Assembly: GCA_036172665.1 (NCBI GenBank)
Contig: CM069876.1
Coordinates: 49,259,001 to 49,323,000 of the forward strand
Origin: Prosopocoilus inquinatus
Lineage: Eukaryota > Arthropoda > Insecta > Coleoptera > Lucanidae
Direction: 5' to 3'
DNA length: 64,000 bases
The position numbers and the translations under genes were made by a program. Below are positions 22,806 to 34,126 of the stretch, in pieces (position 1 is the first letter of the stretch; the number at the start of each line of letters is the position of its first letter). Below the pieces are notes generated by a model. It was not told the origin of the DNA, ran no database searches, and worked only from the letters and a program-made list of their open reading frames with translations.

Positions 22806-23898
22806 GCATCAGCGGATCGCTAAACCTAAATCGGCCAATAAGAAATCAACCGTGTGCCGGATATGTGATTTGAAATTGACCTCGCACACAACTTTGCGCA
22901 GACATATCTTAATACATACCGGCGAGAAGTCGTTCAGTTGTGATCTATGCGATTATAAATGCCGACAGTTAGGAAATTTGAAACTTCACAAGTTAAGACA
23001 CACCGATGAGAAACCGTTCGGTTGTGATCTTTGCGATTATAAATGCAGACATCTCAGCAGCTTGAAATATCACAACTTAACGCACACCAATGAGCAGCCG
23101 TTCGGCTGTGATCGTTGCGATTATAAAACCCGAAAATTAAGAAATTTGAAACTTCACAAGTTAACGCACGCCGATGAGAAACCGTTCGGTTGTGATCTTT
23201 GCGATTTTAAATCCCGGCACCTCACAAGTTTGAAGCGACACAAGTTAAAGCACACTGACGAGAAGCCGCTCAGTTGTGATCTCTGCGATTATAAATGCCG
23301 ATCCATCGGACCTTTGAAGCGGCACAAAATAAAGCACAGCAACGAGGAGCCGTTCGGTTGTAACATTTGCGATTTTAAATGCCGACAGCTCAGCAATTTG
23401 AAACTCCACAAGTTAGAGCACGCTAATGAGAAGCCGTTCAGTTGTGACCTTTGCGATTTTAAATGCCGACAATTAGGAAATTTGAAACTCCACAAGATAA
23501 AGCACACCGACGAGAAGCCGTTCGGGTGCGATCTTTGCGATTATAAATGCCGACGACTCAAAAATCTGAAACAGCACAAGTTAAAGCACGCCAGTGAGAA
23601 GCCGTTCAGCTGTGATCTTTGCGATTATAAATGCCGACAATCGGGAAACTTGAAATTTCACAAGTTAAGGCACACTAATGAGAAACCGTTCGGCTGTGAT
23701 CTTTGCGAATATAAAACTCTTTATGCTAGGAGTTTAAAACGACACAGGTCAAGGCACACCAACTTGAAAGCGTTCAATTGCGATCTGTGCGGTCACAAAT
23801 GCCGGGATGTTTCTTCTTTAAAAACGCACATGAGAACACACAACGGCGAGAAGTCGGAGACTACACTGAAGAAGGAAAATAAAATCACCAGTAAATAA
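22806..23898 (+). CDS. ZF7: zinc-finger exon, 12 fingers
   Basis: About 363 residues. The leader HQRIAKPKSANKKSTV is followed by finger 1 (CRICDLKLTSHTTLRRH) and 11 more fingers. Finger 11 is the LYA variant (CEYKTLYARSLKRH), and finger 12 (CGHKCRDVSSLKTH) is followed by the tail NGEKSETTLKKENKITSK. An upstream GTG in frame through the T tract could be mistaken for a start. The split-codon phase and acceptor match all other exons, so I start at 22806. The linker before finger 12 is TNLKAF. Stop TAA at 23896-23898. Likely role: DNA binding. Confidence 0.93.
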
Positions 23899-24103
23899 TT
23901 GTAAACTCACAACATTACTTACTTTTTCTAATAACATTGGCTTCATATTATGAACTCCAAAATGACGGCGGGCATTAAATGAAGGAATGCGGTCCATCAA
24001 AGTGCGCACGTCCGTTGAGTGCATCCGTTAATTTTAAACTTATAACTAAATATCTCTTTAAAAAATAGGGATAATTGAAGCATTTTCTCGAAAACTTTGA
24101 CAA

Positions 24104-24109
24104 AATAAA
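24104..24109 (+). terminator. poly(A) signal of ZF7
   Basis: AATAAA about 205 bases after the stop. Another AATAAA (23878-23883) lies inside the last codons. Confidence 0.4.
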
Positions 24110-24601
24110 TTAAACATATTTCTTATAAAATTGTAGTATAAGTGCTTTATTCCATGCTGTATGCTAGTGCTATACTCTGCTTTGCCGAAGGCAAACATTT
24201 CTATTTTTAAAATGATAACAGTGAGTGACGACTTGCGCCAAGCCACGCGCTTGTTATCATGATTAATTTTTTTTTTATTTAACTTGGTTTTATCCAGTCT
24301 GGATGATGATGATATTGATGTCCTGGTCCTAACTCCGGATGTGGTTGTGTATCTCACAATAGAATCCACTTTCAATTTTAAACGTTTATTACAACGGATC
24401 AATATTTTACACGATACTTTTACTTTTTATAGTGATGGGATTTATTTAAAATCCTCGTCGTTTTTAAGACACGTTCCACCACCACCGGTTTCGCCCCAGT
24501 CAATCGCTCCCGCACGAAACGCGCGCGTCGACCGCATTTAGGGACATTTTTGGGCTGCAAAATTAGAATGTCCAAACTTGTCAAAATAATTTTTATTTCA
24601 G

Positions 24602-24647
24602 TTGGTACTAGCCGTGACATATGATAGTGTTATGTTGTTGTGCACAG
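24602..24647 (+). other. possible 46-nt internal exon
   Basis: It is preceded by AATAATTTTTATTTCAG and followed by CACAGGTAAGT, the strongest donor match I saw in the window. In the phase required by the zinc-finger exons it contains TAG, so it could only be untranslated or a poison exon. No similar segment precedes the other exons. Confidence 0.2.
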
Positions 24648-24926
24648 GTAAGTTAATTTCGAGCGCGTCCTCCCTTTAATACACAAAATCAAATAAGTGT
24701 CAAATAAAATTTGTTTCGCTGTCGTTACTCTTCTGTTTCTGTTTATTAAACAAATTAAACAAAGCGTTGTTCTTTTCTTTAACCAAACTCAAATGTCATT
24801 CTAGGTTTTCTATTGAACTAACAACGAGAAGAGGTAAACGAGTAAATGTTATGATGCACATTCTGATTTTATTATCCTTACAAATTAAATATCTTTAAGA
24901 AATCTAACTTTCAAATTGACTACGTG

Positions 24927-24959
24927 TCAAAATTCTAAGAGATTTTTTTTTTGTTTCAG
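24927..24959 (+). promoter_or_regulatory. 3' splice site of ZF8
   Basis: TCAAAATTCTAAGAGAT, nine T, then GTTTCAG. Nearly consensus. Confidence 0.9.
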
Positions 24960-25833
24960 GCGTCGGCGGATCGCTAAAGCTAAGCCAGCCAATAAGAGAT
25001 CAACCCTATGCCGGATATGTGATTTAAAGTTGATGTCAAATTTAGCTTTGCGCAGACATATCTTAATACATACCGGCGAGAAGCCGTACAGTTGTGATCT
25101 TTGCGATTATAAAGGTCGTCAGCCCGGACATTTGAAAAAGCACAGGTTAAGGCACAGTAAAGAGAAGCCGCTCAGTTGTGACATATGCGATTATAGATGC
25201 CGACATCACAGCAATTTGAAACAGCATAAGTTAAAGCACACTAACGAGAAGCCGCTCAATTGTGATTTATGCGATTATAGATGCCGACATCTCAAGAGCT
25301 TGAAACTCCACAAGTTAAAGCACACTGCTGAGAAGCCGTTCGCTTGTGATCTTTGTGATTTTAAATGCCGACAGCAAGGAAATTTGAAACTGCACAAGTT
25401 AAAGCATATTAATGAGAAACCGTTCGGTTGTGATCTTTGCGATTTTAAATGTCGGCACCCTTCAACCTTGAAACGGCACAAGTTGAAGCATACTAATGAG
25501 AAGCCCTTCGGTTGTGATCTTTGCGATTATAAATGCCGACATGTCGAAAGTTTGAAACAGCACAAGTTAAAGCACACTAATGAGAAGCCGCTCAGTTGTG
25601 ATCTATGCGATTATAGATGCCGATATCCCGGCAATCTGAAACAGCATAGGTTAAAGCACACTAACGAGAAGCCGCTCAGTTGTGATCTTTGTGATTATAA
25701 ATGTAGACACTTCACAAGTTTGAAACTTCACAAGTTAATGCACACTAATGAGATGCCGTTCAGTTGTGATCTTTGCGATTATAAGTGCCGACAACGGGGA
25801 CATTTGAAATATCACCAAGTCAAAGCACACTAA
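24960..25833 (+). CDS. ZF8: zinc-finger exon, 10 fingers, frameshifted end
   Basis: About 290 residues. The leader RRRIAKAKPANKRSTL is followed by finger 1 (CRICDLKLMSNLALRRH) and nine more fingers. Finger 2 has YKGR in place of YKCR. The last finger ends YHQVKAH with H-x4-H spacing. Other exons read CACAAGTTAAAGCACAC here and this one CACCAAGTCAAAGCACAC, so one extra base shifted the frame into TAA (25831-25833). The bases after the stop still resemble the ATACACAAC...LKKEN tail of ZF7. A 10-finger DNA-binding domain should still form. Confidence 0.92.
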
Positions 25834-25882
25834 TCAGAAGCTGTGACAATACACAACGATTACACTGAAAAAGGAAAACAAT

Positions 25883-25888
25883 AATAAA
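25883..25888 (+). terminator. poly(A) signal of ZF8
   Basis: AATAAA 49 bases after the stop. Confidence 0.55.
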
Positions 25889-26554
25889 TAATTATACTGT
25901 GCAGGATATTTCGATGAATACTATGAAATGCGTGCGCCACTGCTTTACGTAATTCTTCGTTGTTGCCATATTTTTTTAGCTTTGACTATGCTCACAAATA
26001 AATCATCGTTCTGTTATAAATACAGTTAACCGGCGGCAACGCCGCCCACGTCGATCCCCGGATTAAACATCCCTTGACTTTTATTTTTGGGGCGCGGTAA
26101 AAAAAAATAAAATGTATGAGAACTAACAACAGGAAACTATAACAATAGTGAAGAATTACGTGAAGCAGTGATGCAGGCATCTCATAGTATTAATCGAAAT
26201 ATACCTGCGTTTATGCAATGGGGTTGTAGTTCAAGGATACTCCGCTTAGGGCGCTTTCTTAACCTAAAATTTTGACAGCCCTGTCATTTTTTTAAGAAAC
26301 ATGTTTGATTAGGTGGTCTTAATCACTTAGCATGGAGAAAAACTAACGTAACTAAAGAAATAAGGTTTAATAAATTTTTTGATGTGTTTCAATCAATCAA
26401 TCAATGAATAACATCCTTAATGAGAAGAATTAATTAGATTTCATAACGCAGCTTCCACAATCTCCGTTGCAGAAGAATGCACCGTGCGCAAAAAATTTCT
26501 CAGAAGCGCTCCGGCTTGCTAGCTAACCTCGACCCGATTATAAATACATGTTAT

Positions 26555-26740
26555 GAACAAGGAGCGGATGACCTGAGGTTTTACTTAAGGTTATTCAAAC
26601 CGTAATCATTATTTTAAAATTATTTTTATGGAATCTTGTAAGTAAATTTATTTTATATTGTATATACATTCATTCAACGACTTATAAGGTCTCGGGGTAT
26701 GCAAATCGCCTGCATTCATCATCAAAAACCTCAATTCCGC
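26555..26740. repeat. dispersed repeat, half copy
   Basis: AAGGAGCGGATGACCTGAGG through ACGACTTATAAGGTCTCGGG matches both tandem copies at 49787-50526. The following TGCAAATCGCCTGCATTC also matches the flank at about 50526-50575. Confidence 0.8.
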
Positions 26741-26858
26741 CGCTCACTGGTTATGAATCATTGCAATATTTGAAGTAATTTAATCGCAGCATTTATTTAT
26801 TTTTATTAAAAAAGCTTCGCATCTCTGCATACCGAATCTTTACAAAATTAAGGAAAGA

Positions 26859-27023
26859 CCACTGACAGGAGGACAGAAAAATTCATTCACCACCGCTTCT
26901 TGATTTAAACCTTCGAACGTCCGAGTCACGTTAGCTTAGATGGCAAAGCAATCGGCGTGTAACCGATGTGTTCCGGGTTCGAGTCCCGGATGTGACGGAA
27001 TTTTTCTATCCTCCTGTTAGTGG
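26859..27023. mobile_element. TIR element carrying a tRNA-like core
   Basis: The termini CCACTGACAGGAGGACAGAA and TATCCTCCTGTTAGTGG are inverted repeats of at least 17 bp, extending into GAATTTTT-type sequence. Between them lies a 72-base tRNA-like sequence. A related element at 37450-37520 has lost the tRNA core, and the palindrome at 21755-22217 contains two more. Confidence 0.75.
26925..26996 (+). repeat. tRNA-like sequence with intact cloverleaf
   Basis: All stems can pair. The acceptor GTCACGT pairs with ATGTGAC with one G-T wobble, the anticodon stem is ATCGG/CCGAT around CGTGTAA, and the T arm is CCGGG-TTCGAGT-CCCGG. The anticodon position would be TGT (Thr), but position 33 is G instead of T. 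That, and its place between transposon-like termini, argues for a tRNA-derived element. Confidence 0.6.
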
Positions 27024-27360
27024 CTCTTGGTTGTTTAATTACACTAACAATATCCGCCCCTTTGATTTGTGGAAAAATTTAACGTCGATTGTACGTAAAT
27101 CAAAGCTGTAATAAAACAATTAAATTATTCTATTCTTTTTTTTTTAATCTTTCCCTTTGCTCTATAAATACAGGACGTTTTAAGAGTAGCTTCTCTTGAA
27201 ACTCTTTTCGTATCTGCAGCAGTTATCGAGATATAGCCCGAGAACGCAGTGTTGGGACACCCTGTACAATAATTTGATCAAGAGAACTGTCAGTAATTTT
27301 TTTTTTAATTCGCAGATATTTGTTTAAATCGATTCATTGGAATTTCTATAATTCATTTCA

Positions 27361-27390
27361 CACATATTTAAGCAACAAATTTTGTTTCAG
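27361..27390 (+). promoter_or_regulatory. 3' splice site of ZF9
   Basis: CACATATTTAAGCAACAAAT then TTTGTTTCAG. This acceptor has lost the TGAAAATTCTAAG block; ATTTAAG is the only nearby branch-site candidate. Confidence 0.8.
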
Positions 27391-28471
27391 ATGCCAACGG
27401 ATCACTAAATCCAATAAGAAACCAACCATATGCCGGATATGTGACTTAAAATTGATATCACGTTCAGTTTTGCGCAGACATATCTTAGTACATACCGGCG
27501 AGAGGCCGTACGGTTGTGATATTTGCGATTACAAATGCCGACGCGTCGAAAGTTTGAAACGGCACAAGCTAAAGCACACCGACGAGAAGCCGCTGGGTTG
27601 TGATCTTTGCACTTATAAATGCCGACACCTTGAAAGCTTGAAATCGCACAAGTTAAAGCACACCAACGAGAAGCCGTTCACTTGTGATCTTTGCGATTAT
27701 AAATGCCGACATCTCGGAAGCCTGAAAAGGCACAAGTTAAGGCACACCGACGAGAAGCCGTTCGGTTGTGATCTTTGCGATTATAAATGTCGAGACCTCA
27801 GAAGCTTGAAGTCGCACAAGTTAAAGCACGCCAATGAGAAACCGTTCGGCTGTGATCTTTGCGATTTCAAATGCCGGGAGCTCGTGATTTTGAAACGGCA
27901 CAAGTCAACGCACACCAACGAGAAGCCGTTCAGTTGTGATCTTTGCGGTTATAAGTGCCAGCGACTCGGAAATCTGAGGCAGCACAAGTTAACGCACACC
28001 AACGAGAAGCCGTTTAGTTGTGATCTTTGCGATTTTAAGTGCCAACGACACAGAAACTTAAAACAACACACGTTAAAGCACACCGACGAGAAGCCGTTCG
28101 GTTGTGATGTTTGCGATTTTAAGTGCCGACAACACGGAAGTTTGAGGAGGCACATGCTGAAGCACACGGGCGAGAAGCCGATCGGTTGTGATCTCTGCGA
28201 TTATAAATGCCGACAGCTCGAACATTTGAAACAGCACAGGTTAAAGCACACTAATGAGAAACCGTTCGGTTGTGATCTTTGCGATTATATGTGCCTAGAT
28301 CTGCGCAGTTTGAAACGACACAAGTTAAAGCACGCAGGCGAGAAGCCGGTCATTTGTGATCTTTGCGATTTTAAATGCCGAGATGTTTCTTTGAAAGAGC
28401 ACATGAGAATACACACCGGCGAGAAGTTGCAGATTACAGTGAAAAAGGAATATAAGATTATCGAGAAATAA
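27391..28471 (+). CDS. ZF9: zinc-finger exon, 12 fingers
   Basis: About 359 residues. The leader is short (CQRITKSNKKPTI). Finger 1 (CRICDLKLISRSVLRRH) is followed by 11 more. Fingers 7 and 8 carry KCQR. Finger 11 is the CLDL type (CLDLRSLKRH). Finger 12 (CDFKCRDVSLKEH) has lost one serine relative to ZF7, giving C-x2-C-x11-H, and may fold poorly. The tail is TGEKLQITVKKEYKIIEK. The stop TAA (28469-28471) lies inside an AATAAA (28467-28472). Likely role: DNA binding. Confidence 0.93.
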
Positions 28472-28530
28472 ATGTTGCTTGTAACGGAACTTTTTAACAA
28501 TATATCACGTTTTCATTAATTAAATGTTTC

Positions 28531-28536
28531 AATAAA
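28531..28536 (+). terminator. poly(A) signal of ZF9
   Basis: AATAAA 59 bases after the stop; a second one overlaps the stop codon (28467-28472). Confidence 0.5.
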
Positions 28537-28887
28537 TCGCCGTCTCTGCCGCCCCCCCCCCCCTTCCCCAATTGTATTAGTTTTTCCCAGTCGTTTAAAT
28601 TTTCTGTTAATTGGCGCATGTCTTGCTTAAAAATTTTGTTCGCACACTTCCATCTTAACTTAGGCAACTTTTGTATTAGAACGTTTGCAGTTGGCAACAA
28701 TACGTGAGTGTGGGGTTTTGAATCTATATATGTATACTCTGAAATAAATTAAGAAAAGAAAGAAGAAGAAAACTAAGAGGACAAATTTTTGGAGGTGTTA
28801 TTGCCGGAAAGCATTTCCAAAACAATTGGAAAACGCAATGAAAACTACAGTTTTAAACGTCAAATTCGAATGAACGAGGTTTGTAGC

Positions 28888-29450
28888 GCCATCTATTAAT
28901 CCGAGTTGTAAATTTGTAATTTTCAAGGAAGAGACTGCAAACATCTGAAAAAAAGTTAAGGACATTCAGAAACATAGTCTTTTTTTTTTATCTGTTGTGT
29001 TTGTCTTCAAAATAATAAATTTAAAAAAAAAAACAACAAAGTTTTATGAATACTTAAATAGTTAAAGCGGAATAATTTAAAAGCACTTGTGTCGCCATCT
29101 GTTACCCTGAACCGTAACGTTGTATTTTTTATTTACTAAAAAAACAAATGAAAAATCTATCAACGTTCAAAAACTATGTTCTCAATACAACTTGAATTAA
29201 ATTAAAAAAAAAAAAACATTTGTGGCGCCATCTGTTATCATGAGTGGTAACGTTGTCTTATTTATTTGTGGGGGAGCAAGTTCCATGCAACTGAAAACGC
29301 TAAGAAAATCCAAGGAATGTTGTTACAAAACAAAAAAAAAAATAATTTCGAATAAGTAAAGTTGACCGGAAATGGTTACAGAAAGGGAATATCAAACATA
29401 AACAGCGCGATCTGTTGAAATGTAGCCGTAATTAATTTTGTTCCCTTTAA
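28888..29450. repeat. four decayed tandem copies of a CGCCATCTGTTA repeat
   Basis: GCGCCATCTATTAATCCGAG, CGCCATCTGTTACCCTGAAC, CGCCATCTGTTATCATGAGT and GCGCGATCTGTTGAAATGTA start copies about 130-210 bp apart. Two also share GTAACGTTGT, and the others keep weaker versions. Confidence 0.6.
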
Positions 29451-30890
29451 AAATCCCGAATGACATTTCCAAAACAAAACGAATTTCTTCCAGAGAATGT
29501 TTGATGAACAGTTCCGCTCCGTTCAGCGCCAGTTTACGCAAGCTTTTTTAACCTAACCTAAAATTTTGACAGCTCAAAGTTCTTTTTCTTGTTCTTTTTT
29601 TTTCCTTTTATTTATGACATTTATTGAATTTCTCTCGCGGATCATTACAATAGTAATTTGTTTTTCTTATTTCTCATTAATTTATATTTATTTCTCGTTG
29701 ATTATTTTTTTTTAAGACGTTTTAAATCTACCGTTCGTTTTGAATTTGTGTTTTGTTTTGTTGCGATCGTCATTTGTTTTTTTTTTTTTTTTGTTGTTGT
29801 TTACTTGGGAATTTTTTTTTTCGTCGTTTGCACTGGGCTCCTCGATAATCGAGAATTTAATCACAGAACGCTCTTCATTTTTTTTTGTTTGTTTGTTTTA
29901 ATTATGCAGAAGTCGTTTGTTCAGAAATTAAATAACTCCTTACTTACAATTTCTCCGCAAATTATTAATTTTTTTTTTCGTTCGTTCGTTCAATGTGCTT
30001 CTCAATACCTAATCAAAAAATGTTTTCATTTTTTTTTTTTTTATTGTACCTCAACCTTTTTCTTTTTTTTTCCCCGTCGCAAAATGTTGCGATCGTCGTT
30101 TGTTTTTCTTGCTTTGCTTGCGTTTGGATTGGGTTACTCGATAAGCAAAAATGAGTTAGAAAAAAGTCCTTTAATTTTTTTTTGTTTTGTGATTGTTTTG
30201 CTCGCCGTTTTGAAGGAAAGTTTTTTTTTCATTTTCAATGCGTTTCTGGATATTTAATTAAAAAAAATGTTGTCATTTTTTTTGTTTCTGATTGTTTTTT
30301 TTTCTCGCAAGATGTTGCAGTCGTCATTTGTTTTTCTTATTTGCTTCGAGTTTTTTGCCGTTTCGATAATCGAGAATAAAAGCCGAAAAACGGTTACTTT
30401 TTTTTCTTGTTTTTTTGATTTTTTTTACCACCCTTCACAAATTTAATAGTTACAATGATGAAAGCAAAAGATAATAATAGACAATTGCGTTTCTTGTAAT
30501 TTTTCTTTCTTCAAAACGGTCCAACTTGTGAAGTCGAACTTAAACAACACCGTTTTAGAAAAAGATCCAATTACATGAGCTTTCAGAAATTTAGAAATAG
30601 GATTATCCAGAAGCAATTAGGCAGACTTTATTTATCTATCATAGAAAGTAAGCGTCCAAAGAAATGAACTTTTAAAAAAAAAAATTCAGTTTTATTTTCT
30701 TAATACGTAATAAATTTTGCAACCCGGCGACTTGACTTCAAGCTACGCCACTGCAGACAACTGTTTTTCAGTTGTGGCTGCAAAAGTGAAATACTTGAAT
30801 CTTCTCGAACCGGAAGCCAATCCGTGTAGATCCCCCGTCAATTTCTTGCTTGACTTTATTACTTTTATAAATGAAATATGATTAACGGAG

Positions 30891-31035
30891 AACGGAATTA
30901 TATATTTTGTTCGATTAGTTACAAACGAGGCGGCGGCAAATTTGAATATATAACGCTGCGGCCTGCGACCTGTCAATGACCGTACGCTCGTTGCCGCCTC
31001 GTTCGAAATAAACCGAACAAAATATAGAATTCCGT
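30891..31035. mobile_element. fold-back MITE
   Basis: ACGGAATTATATATTTTGTT and AACAAAATATAGAATTCCGT are the outer arms. They extend inward to CGAGGCGGCGGCA / TTGCCGCCTCG. It lies only 48 bp upstream of the ZF10 exon. Confidence 0.8.
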
Positions 31036-31050
31036 CCCGTAATGATTGAT

Positions 31051-31083
31051 ATTCTAGAGATGTTGAAAATTCTTTTGTTTCAG
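31051..31083 (+). promoter_or_regulatory. 3' splice site of ZF10
   Basis: ATTCTAGAGATGTTGAAAAT followed by TCTTTTGTTTCAG. The block is rearranged: ATTCTAGAGA comes before TGAAAATTC. Confidence 0.82.
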
Positions 31084-32230
31084 ATGTGTACGGGTCGCTG
31101 ATGCTAAGCCGGTCAATAAGACACCAAGCGTATGTCGGATATGTGATTCCAAACTGACGTCACATTCAGCTTTGCGCAGGCATATCTTAACCCATACTGA
31201 TGAGAAGCCGTTCAGTTGTGACCTGTGCGATTATAAGGGCCGACATCTCGCAAGCTTGAAACAGCACAAGTTAAAGCACAGCAACGTGAAGCCGTTGAGC
31301 TGCGATACTTGCGATTATAAATGCCAACAACTCTGCAAACTGAAACTTCACAAGTTAAAGCACTCGGACGAGAAGCCGTTGAGCTGTGCTCTTTGCGATT
31401 ACAAATGCCGGCACTACGAAAGCCTGAAACAGCACAAGTTAAAGCACAGCGATGTGAAGCCGTTGAGCTGTGATGTTTGCGATTATAAGTGCCTGCAGCT
31501 CGGAAAAATGAAACGTCACAGGTTAAAGCACACCGATGAGAAGCCGTTCAGCTGTGATCTTTGCGATTATAAGTGCCGCTACCTCGAAAGTTTGAAATCA
31601 CATAAGTTAAAGCACAGCGATGAGAAGCCGCTGAGTTGTGACCTTTGCGGTTACAAATGCAGACAAATCGGAAGCTTGAAGCTGCATAAGTTAAAACACA
31701 ACGATGAGAATCCGTTCAGTTGTGACGTGTGCGATTTTAAATTCCGACAGCTCAGCAGCTTGAAACGGCACAAGTTGAAGCACACTGATCAGAAGCCGTT
31801 CGGTTGTGATCTTTGCGATTACAAATGCCGACAACTTAGCAGTTTGAAGCGGCATAAGTTAAAGCACACCGACGAGATGCCGTTCGGTTGTGATCTTTGC
31901 GATTATAAATGCCGGCAAGTCGCATCCTTGAAAGATCACAAGCTAAAGCACACTGTTGAGAAGCCTTACAGCTGTGAGCTTTGCGATTATAAATGTCGAC
32001 ACCCTAATGGTTTGAAACGGCACAGGTTAAAGCACACAGGCGAGAAGCCATTCGGTTGTGATCTTTGCGATTATAAATGCCTAGATCTGCACGGTTTGAA
32101 ACTTCACAAGCTAAAACACTCTAATGAGAAGCCGTTGAGTTGTGAACTTTGCGATTATAAATGCCGACACCGCGCAAGTATGACACGACACAAGTTGAAG
32201 CACACCGATGAGAGAGAAGTCGACAACTGA
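31084..32230 (+). CDS. ZF10: zinc-finger exon, 13 fingers
   Basis: About 381 residues. The leader CVRVADAKPVNKTPSV is followed by finger 1 (CRICDSKLTSHSALRRH) and 12 more. The linker after finger 1 is TDEKPF, not the TGEKP usual at that place. Fingers 2-5 alternate two types (K-x-R-H-x-x-SLKQH and Q-L-x-KLK/MKRH) with SNVKPL/SDVKPL linkers, suggesting duplication of a two-finger block. Finger 12 is the CLDL type. It ends TDEREVDN with TGA at 32228-32230. One frame over, the bases across the stop read STLKRHK. Likely role: DNA binding. Confidence 0.93.
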
Positions 32231-32275
32231 GTACTCTGAAAAGGCACAAGTGAGACATAGTGACCGGAAACTATT

Positions 32276-32281
32276 ATTAAA
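32276..32281 (+). terminator. possible poly(A) signal of ZF10
   Basis: ATTAAA 46 bases after the stop. Confidence 0.4.
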
Positions 32282-32320
32282 TAACCTCTAATCTTTAGGC
32301 TTAAAAGTGACCGTGACCCT

Positions 32321-32374
32321 GTTGCTTCATTTTTGAAAAGGCATACGTTAATACACACAGGCGAGAAGCCACAC
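32321..32374 (+). pseudogene. vestigial last finger after ZF10
   Basis: Reads VASFLKRHTLIHTGEKPH, the helix, second histidine pair and linker of a C-terminal finger, 90 bases after the stop. Both zinc-binding cysteines have been lost. Confidence 0.75.
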
Positions 32375-33966
32375 TGTACTGCGCAAAAGCTAAATGTATA
32401 CAGTATGTCCCCGGATTGAGTTTACAAGAGAAAAGGTTTATTTTTAATTTTACAAAAAAAAAAAAAAAAAATAATGTCCCCGGATTGAGTTTACAAGAGA
32501 AATAAAAGGTTTATTTTTATTTTACAAAAAAAAAATGTCAAAGGAAAAAAAACGAATCAAAAAATCAGTAATAAAAAATTCAGTATTAATACAGTGTGTT
32601 CTTAAAATCGAAAACAAAATCAACTTTTTAAACTACTCGTTTAACCTACCACCCCTTCCGGCACATTATTCAAGTTTGCATCGTAGTTCCTTGTAAAAAT
32701 TGAAGTTTCAAATTTTTTTACAAGGTAGTTATCCTGTCAACTTTGAAAAATTATTATAATTTTTATTTCCGGAACAACACGAAATTAAACGCCTGCGTTT
32801 TTAGGTTTAATCGACAAAATTGCACAGTGAGCGGAAATTGTCTAGCATGACTTACCGAATTCTGCTTAGCTCGCAGGTCAAAGTCTTCTTCTTTCGGTTC
32901 ATGATTATGATAATTGATAATTATGGAATTTATTTTCGTATCGTATAATCGCAGAAAAAGTCTAGTGTGGAAAACGTGCGTGAAGTACAATTTCTTGCAC
33001 AGGCGTGATACACAATATTGTACAAATGAAAAGCTGTACTGGCCACCCTTGAAATGTCATTGCGTCACCGTTGGCAATCTAACTGTAAAATTAATTTTTG
33101 TTTTATACTTTTACAAAATACTACTTGTTAAAAAAATTAATATCATTCGTAGGACTTGAAAAAGAACGATGAAGTGCACCGATTGGTTTTTAATGCATTT
33201 TTTTAGAATCAACTTTTGCCATTAAATTTGAACGGCCTATTGCTTTTTGCGGTGCTTGGTTCTTCAGGGCGACGAAGTCAATGTTGATGTCTAGGGGCAA
33301 CGGCTGCGGTAGCCAACAAGAGTAGAAGACGGTGTCGGTTACAGTCCAAGGGAAACGACGACGACCGTCGTTAGAACTGGGCGGAGGCCCTTTTTGTGAA
33401 TCCACCGAAACATCTTGGTTCACGAAGTTCCGAATTCGGTTGACGTGTTAATCTGACACAAGTTCAAGATGTGCAATGACTGGCTTTTAAGTTCTGCGAG
33501 GACATAATTTCCGGCGAAACGGGAAGGCCTGCTGTACTCAATACTATACGTCGGAAAAAATATTTTCTTTTTCTAATTTACTCTATCCAAAGTTCGTGTA
33601 AATCGATTCAGAAATAAAAACTCCAGAAGGGTGAACAGACGGCTTCGGACACTCTGTACAGACTCATTCAAATTTTGAGTACTCTGTACAGACTCAATTC
33701 AAATTTTGAGTACCGAAGTAATTTGATGATATAAATGAAGCAAAACGTTTTTTCCTTTGGCGTTTTTTTTTTTTGCAAAATTAAAAGTAAACATTTTTTC
33801 CCCTCTGGTAAACTCAATGCGCGGACACGCTGTACATAGAAACAGAAATTAAATTTCCATGAAATTCTTGCTCCTGAAAATTGGAAAAAGGATTTGAACG
33901 AAATAAATAAGACACTTTAGAGACTTGACTTTACTTGACGTTTCGCAAACAGGATTGCTTGCTTTC

Positions 33967-34126
33967 CAACATTCAGCGGCCTGAATTCTTTTCCCTGGTC
34001 ATAAGCATCAAAATGAAAATTAAAAACTTACCGGTCGCTAGACAATTGTCTTCGATCGGTGAATTCTTAACTTAATTCATTTTGATGCTTATGACCAGGG
34101 AAAAGAATTAAGGCCACTGAATGTTG
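33967..34126. repeat. fold-back overlapping a MITE end
   Basis: CAACATTCAGCGGCCTGAAT at the left pairs with the GGCCACTGAATGTTG region at the right. The arms (33967-34016, 34077-34126) contain the terminus of the CAGGGAAAAG MITE together with its flanking host bases (GTCATAAGCATC), inverted. Confidence 0.8.

Larger units (their letters stand above)
23899..24959. other. spacer ZF7-ZF8
   Basis: It holds a copy of a dispersed repeat at about 24205-24312 (GATAACAGTGAGTGACGACT...TTGTTATCATGATTA, an imperfect hairpin), a CpG-rich patch (24470-24540), and a 46-base segment bounded by TTATTTCAG and GTAAGT (24602-24647). No other gene is seen. Confidence 0.6.
25834..27390. other. spacer ZF8-ZF9
   Basis: It starts with the eroded ZF8 tail. 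At about 26220-26300, ACTCCGCTTAGG...CTTTCTTAACCTAAAA also occurs near 18110. A dispersed repeat (26555-26740) matches the second half of the repeats at 49900-50046 and 50385-50526. A tRNA-like TIR element follows (26859-27023), then GGGACACCCTGTACA near 27256. Confidence 0.65.
28472..31083. other. spacer ZF9-ZF10
   Basis: A 13-base C run at about 28551-28563. Four diverged copies of a CGCCATCTGTTA-type repeat (about 28888, 29095, 29225 and 29405). A long T-rich stretch (29580-30430) with three imperfect copies of GTTGC-(A/G)-TCGTCATTTGTTTTTC follows. A solo hAT-like end lies at 30742-30753 (GCTACGCCACTG) and a fold-back at 30891-31035. The 199-codon frame at 29658-30257 is low-complexity Phe-rich translation of T-rich DNA. 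Confidence 0.65.

Noticed and set aside
22090..26996. Functional tRNA-Thr genes
   Set aside because: Position 33 is not T, one copy has stem mismatches, and all lie inside transposon-like termini.
29658..30379. 199-codon and 65-codon plus-strand frames resembling membrane proteins
   Set aside because: Phe/Leu-rich translation of a T-rich low-complexity stretch with imperfect repeats. No credible start context or family.
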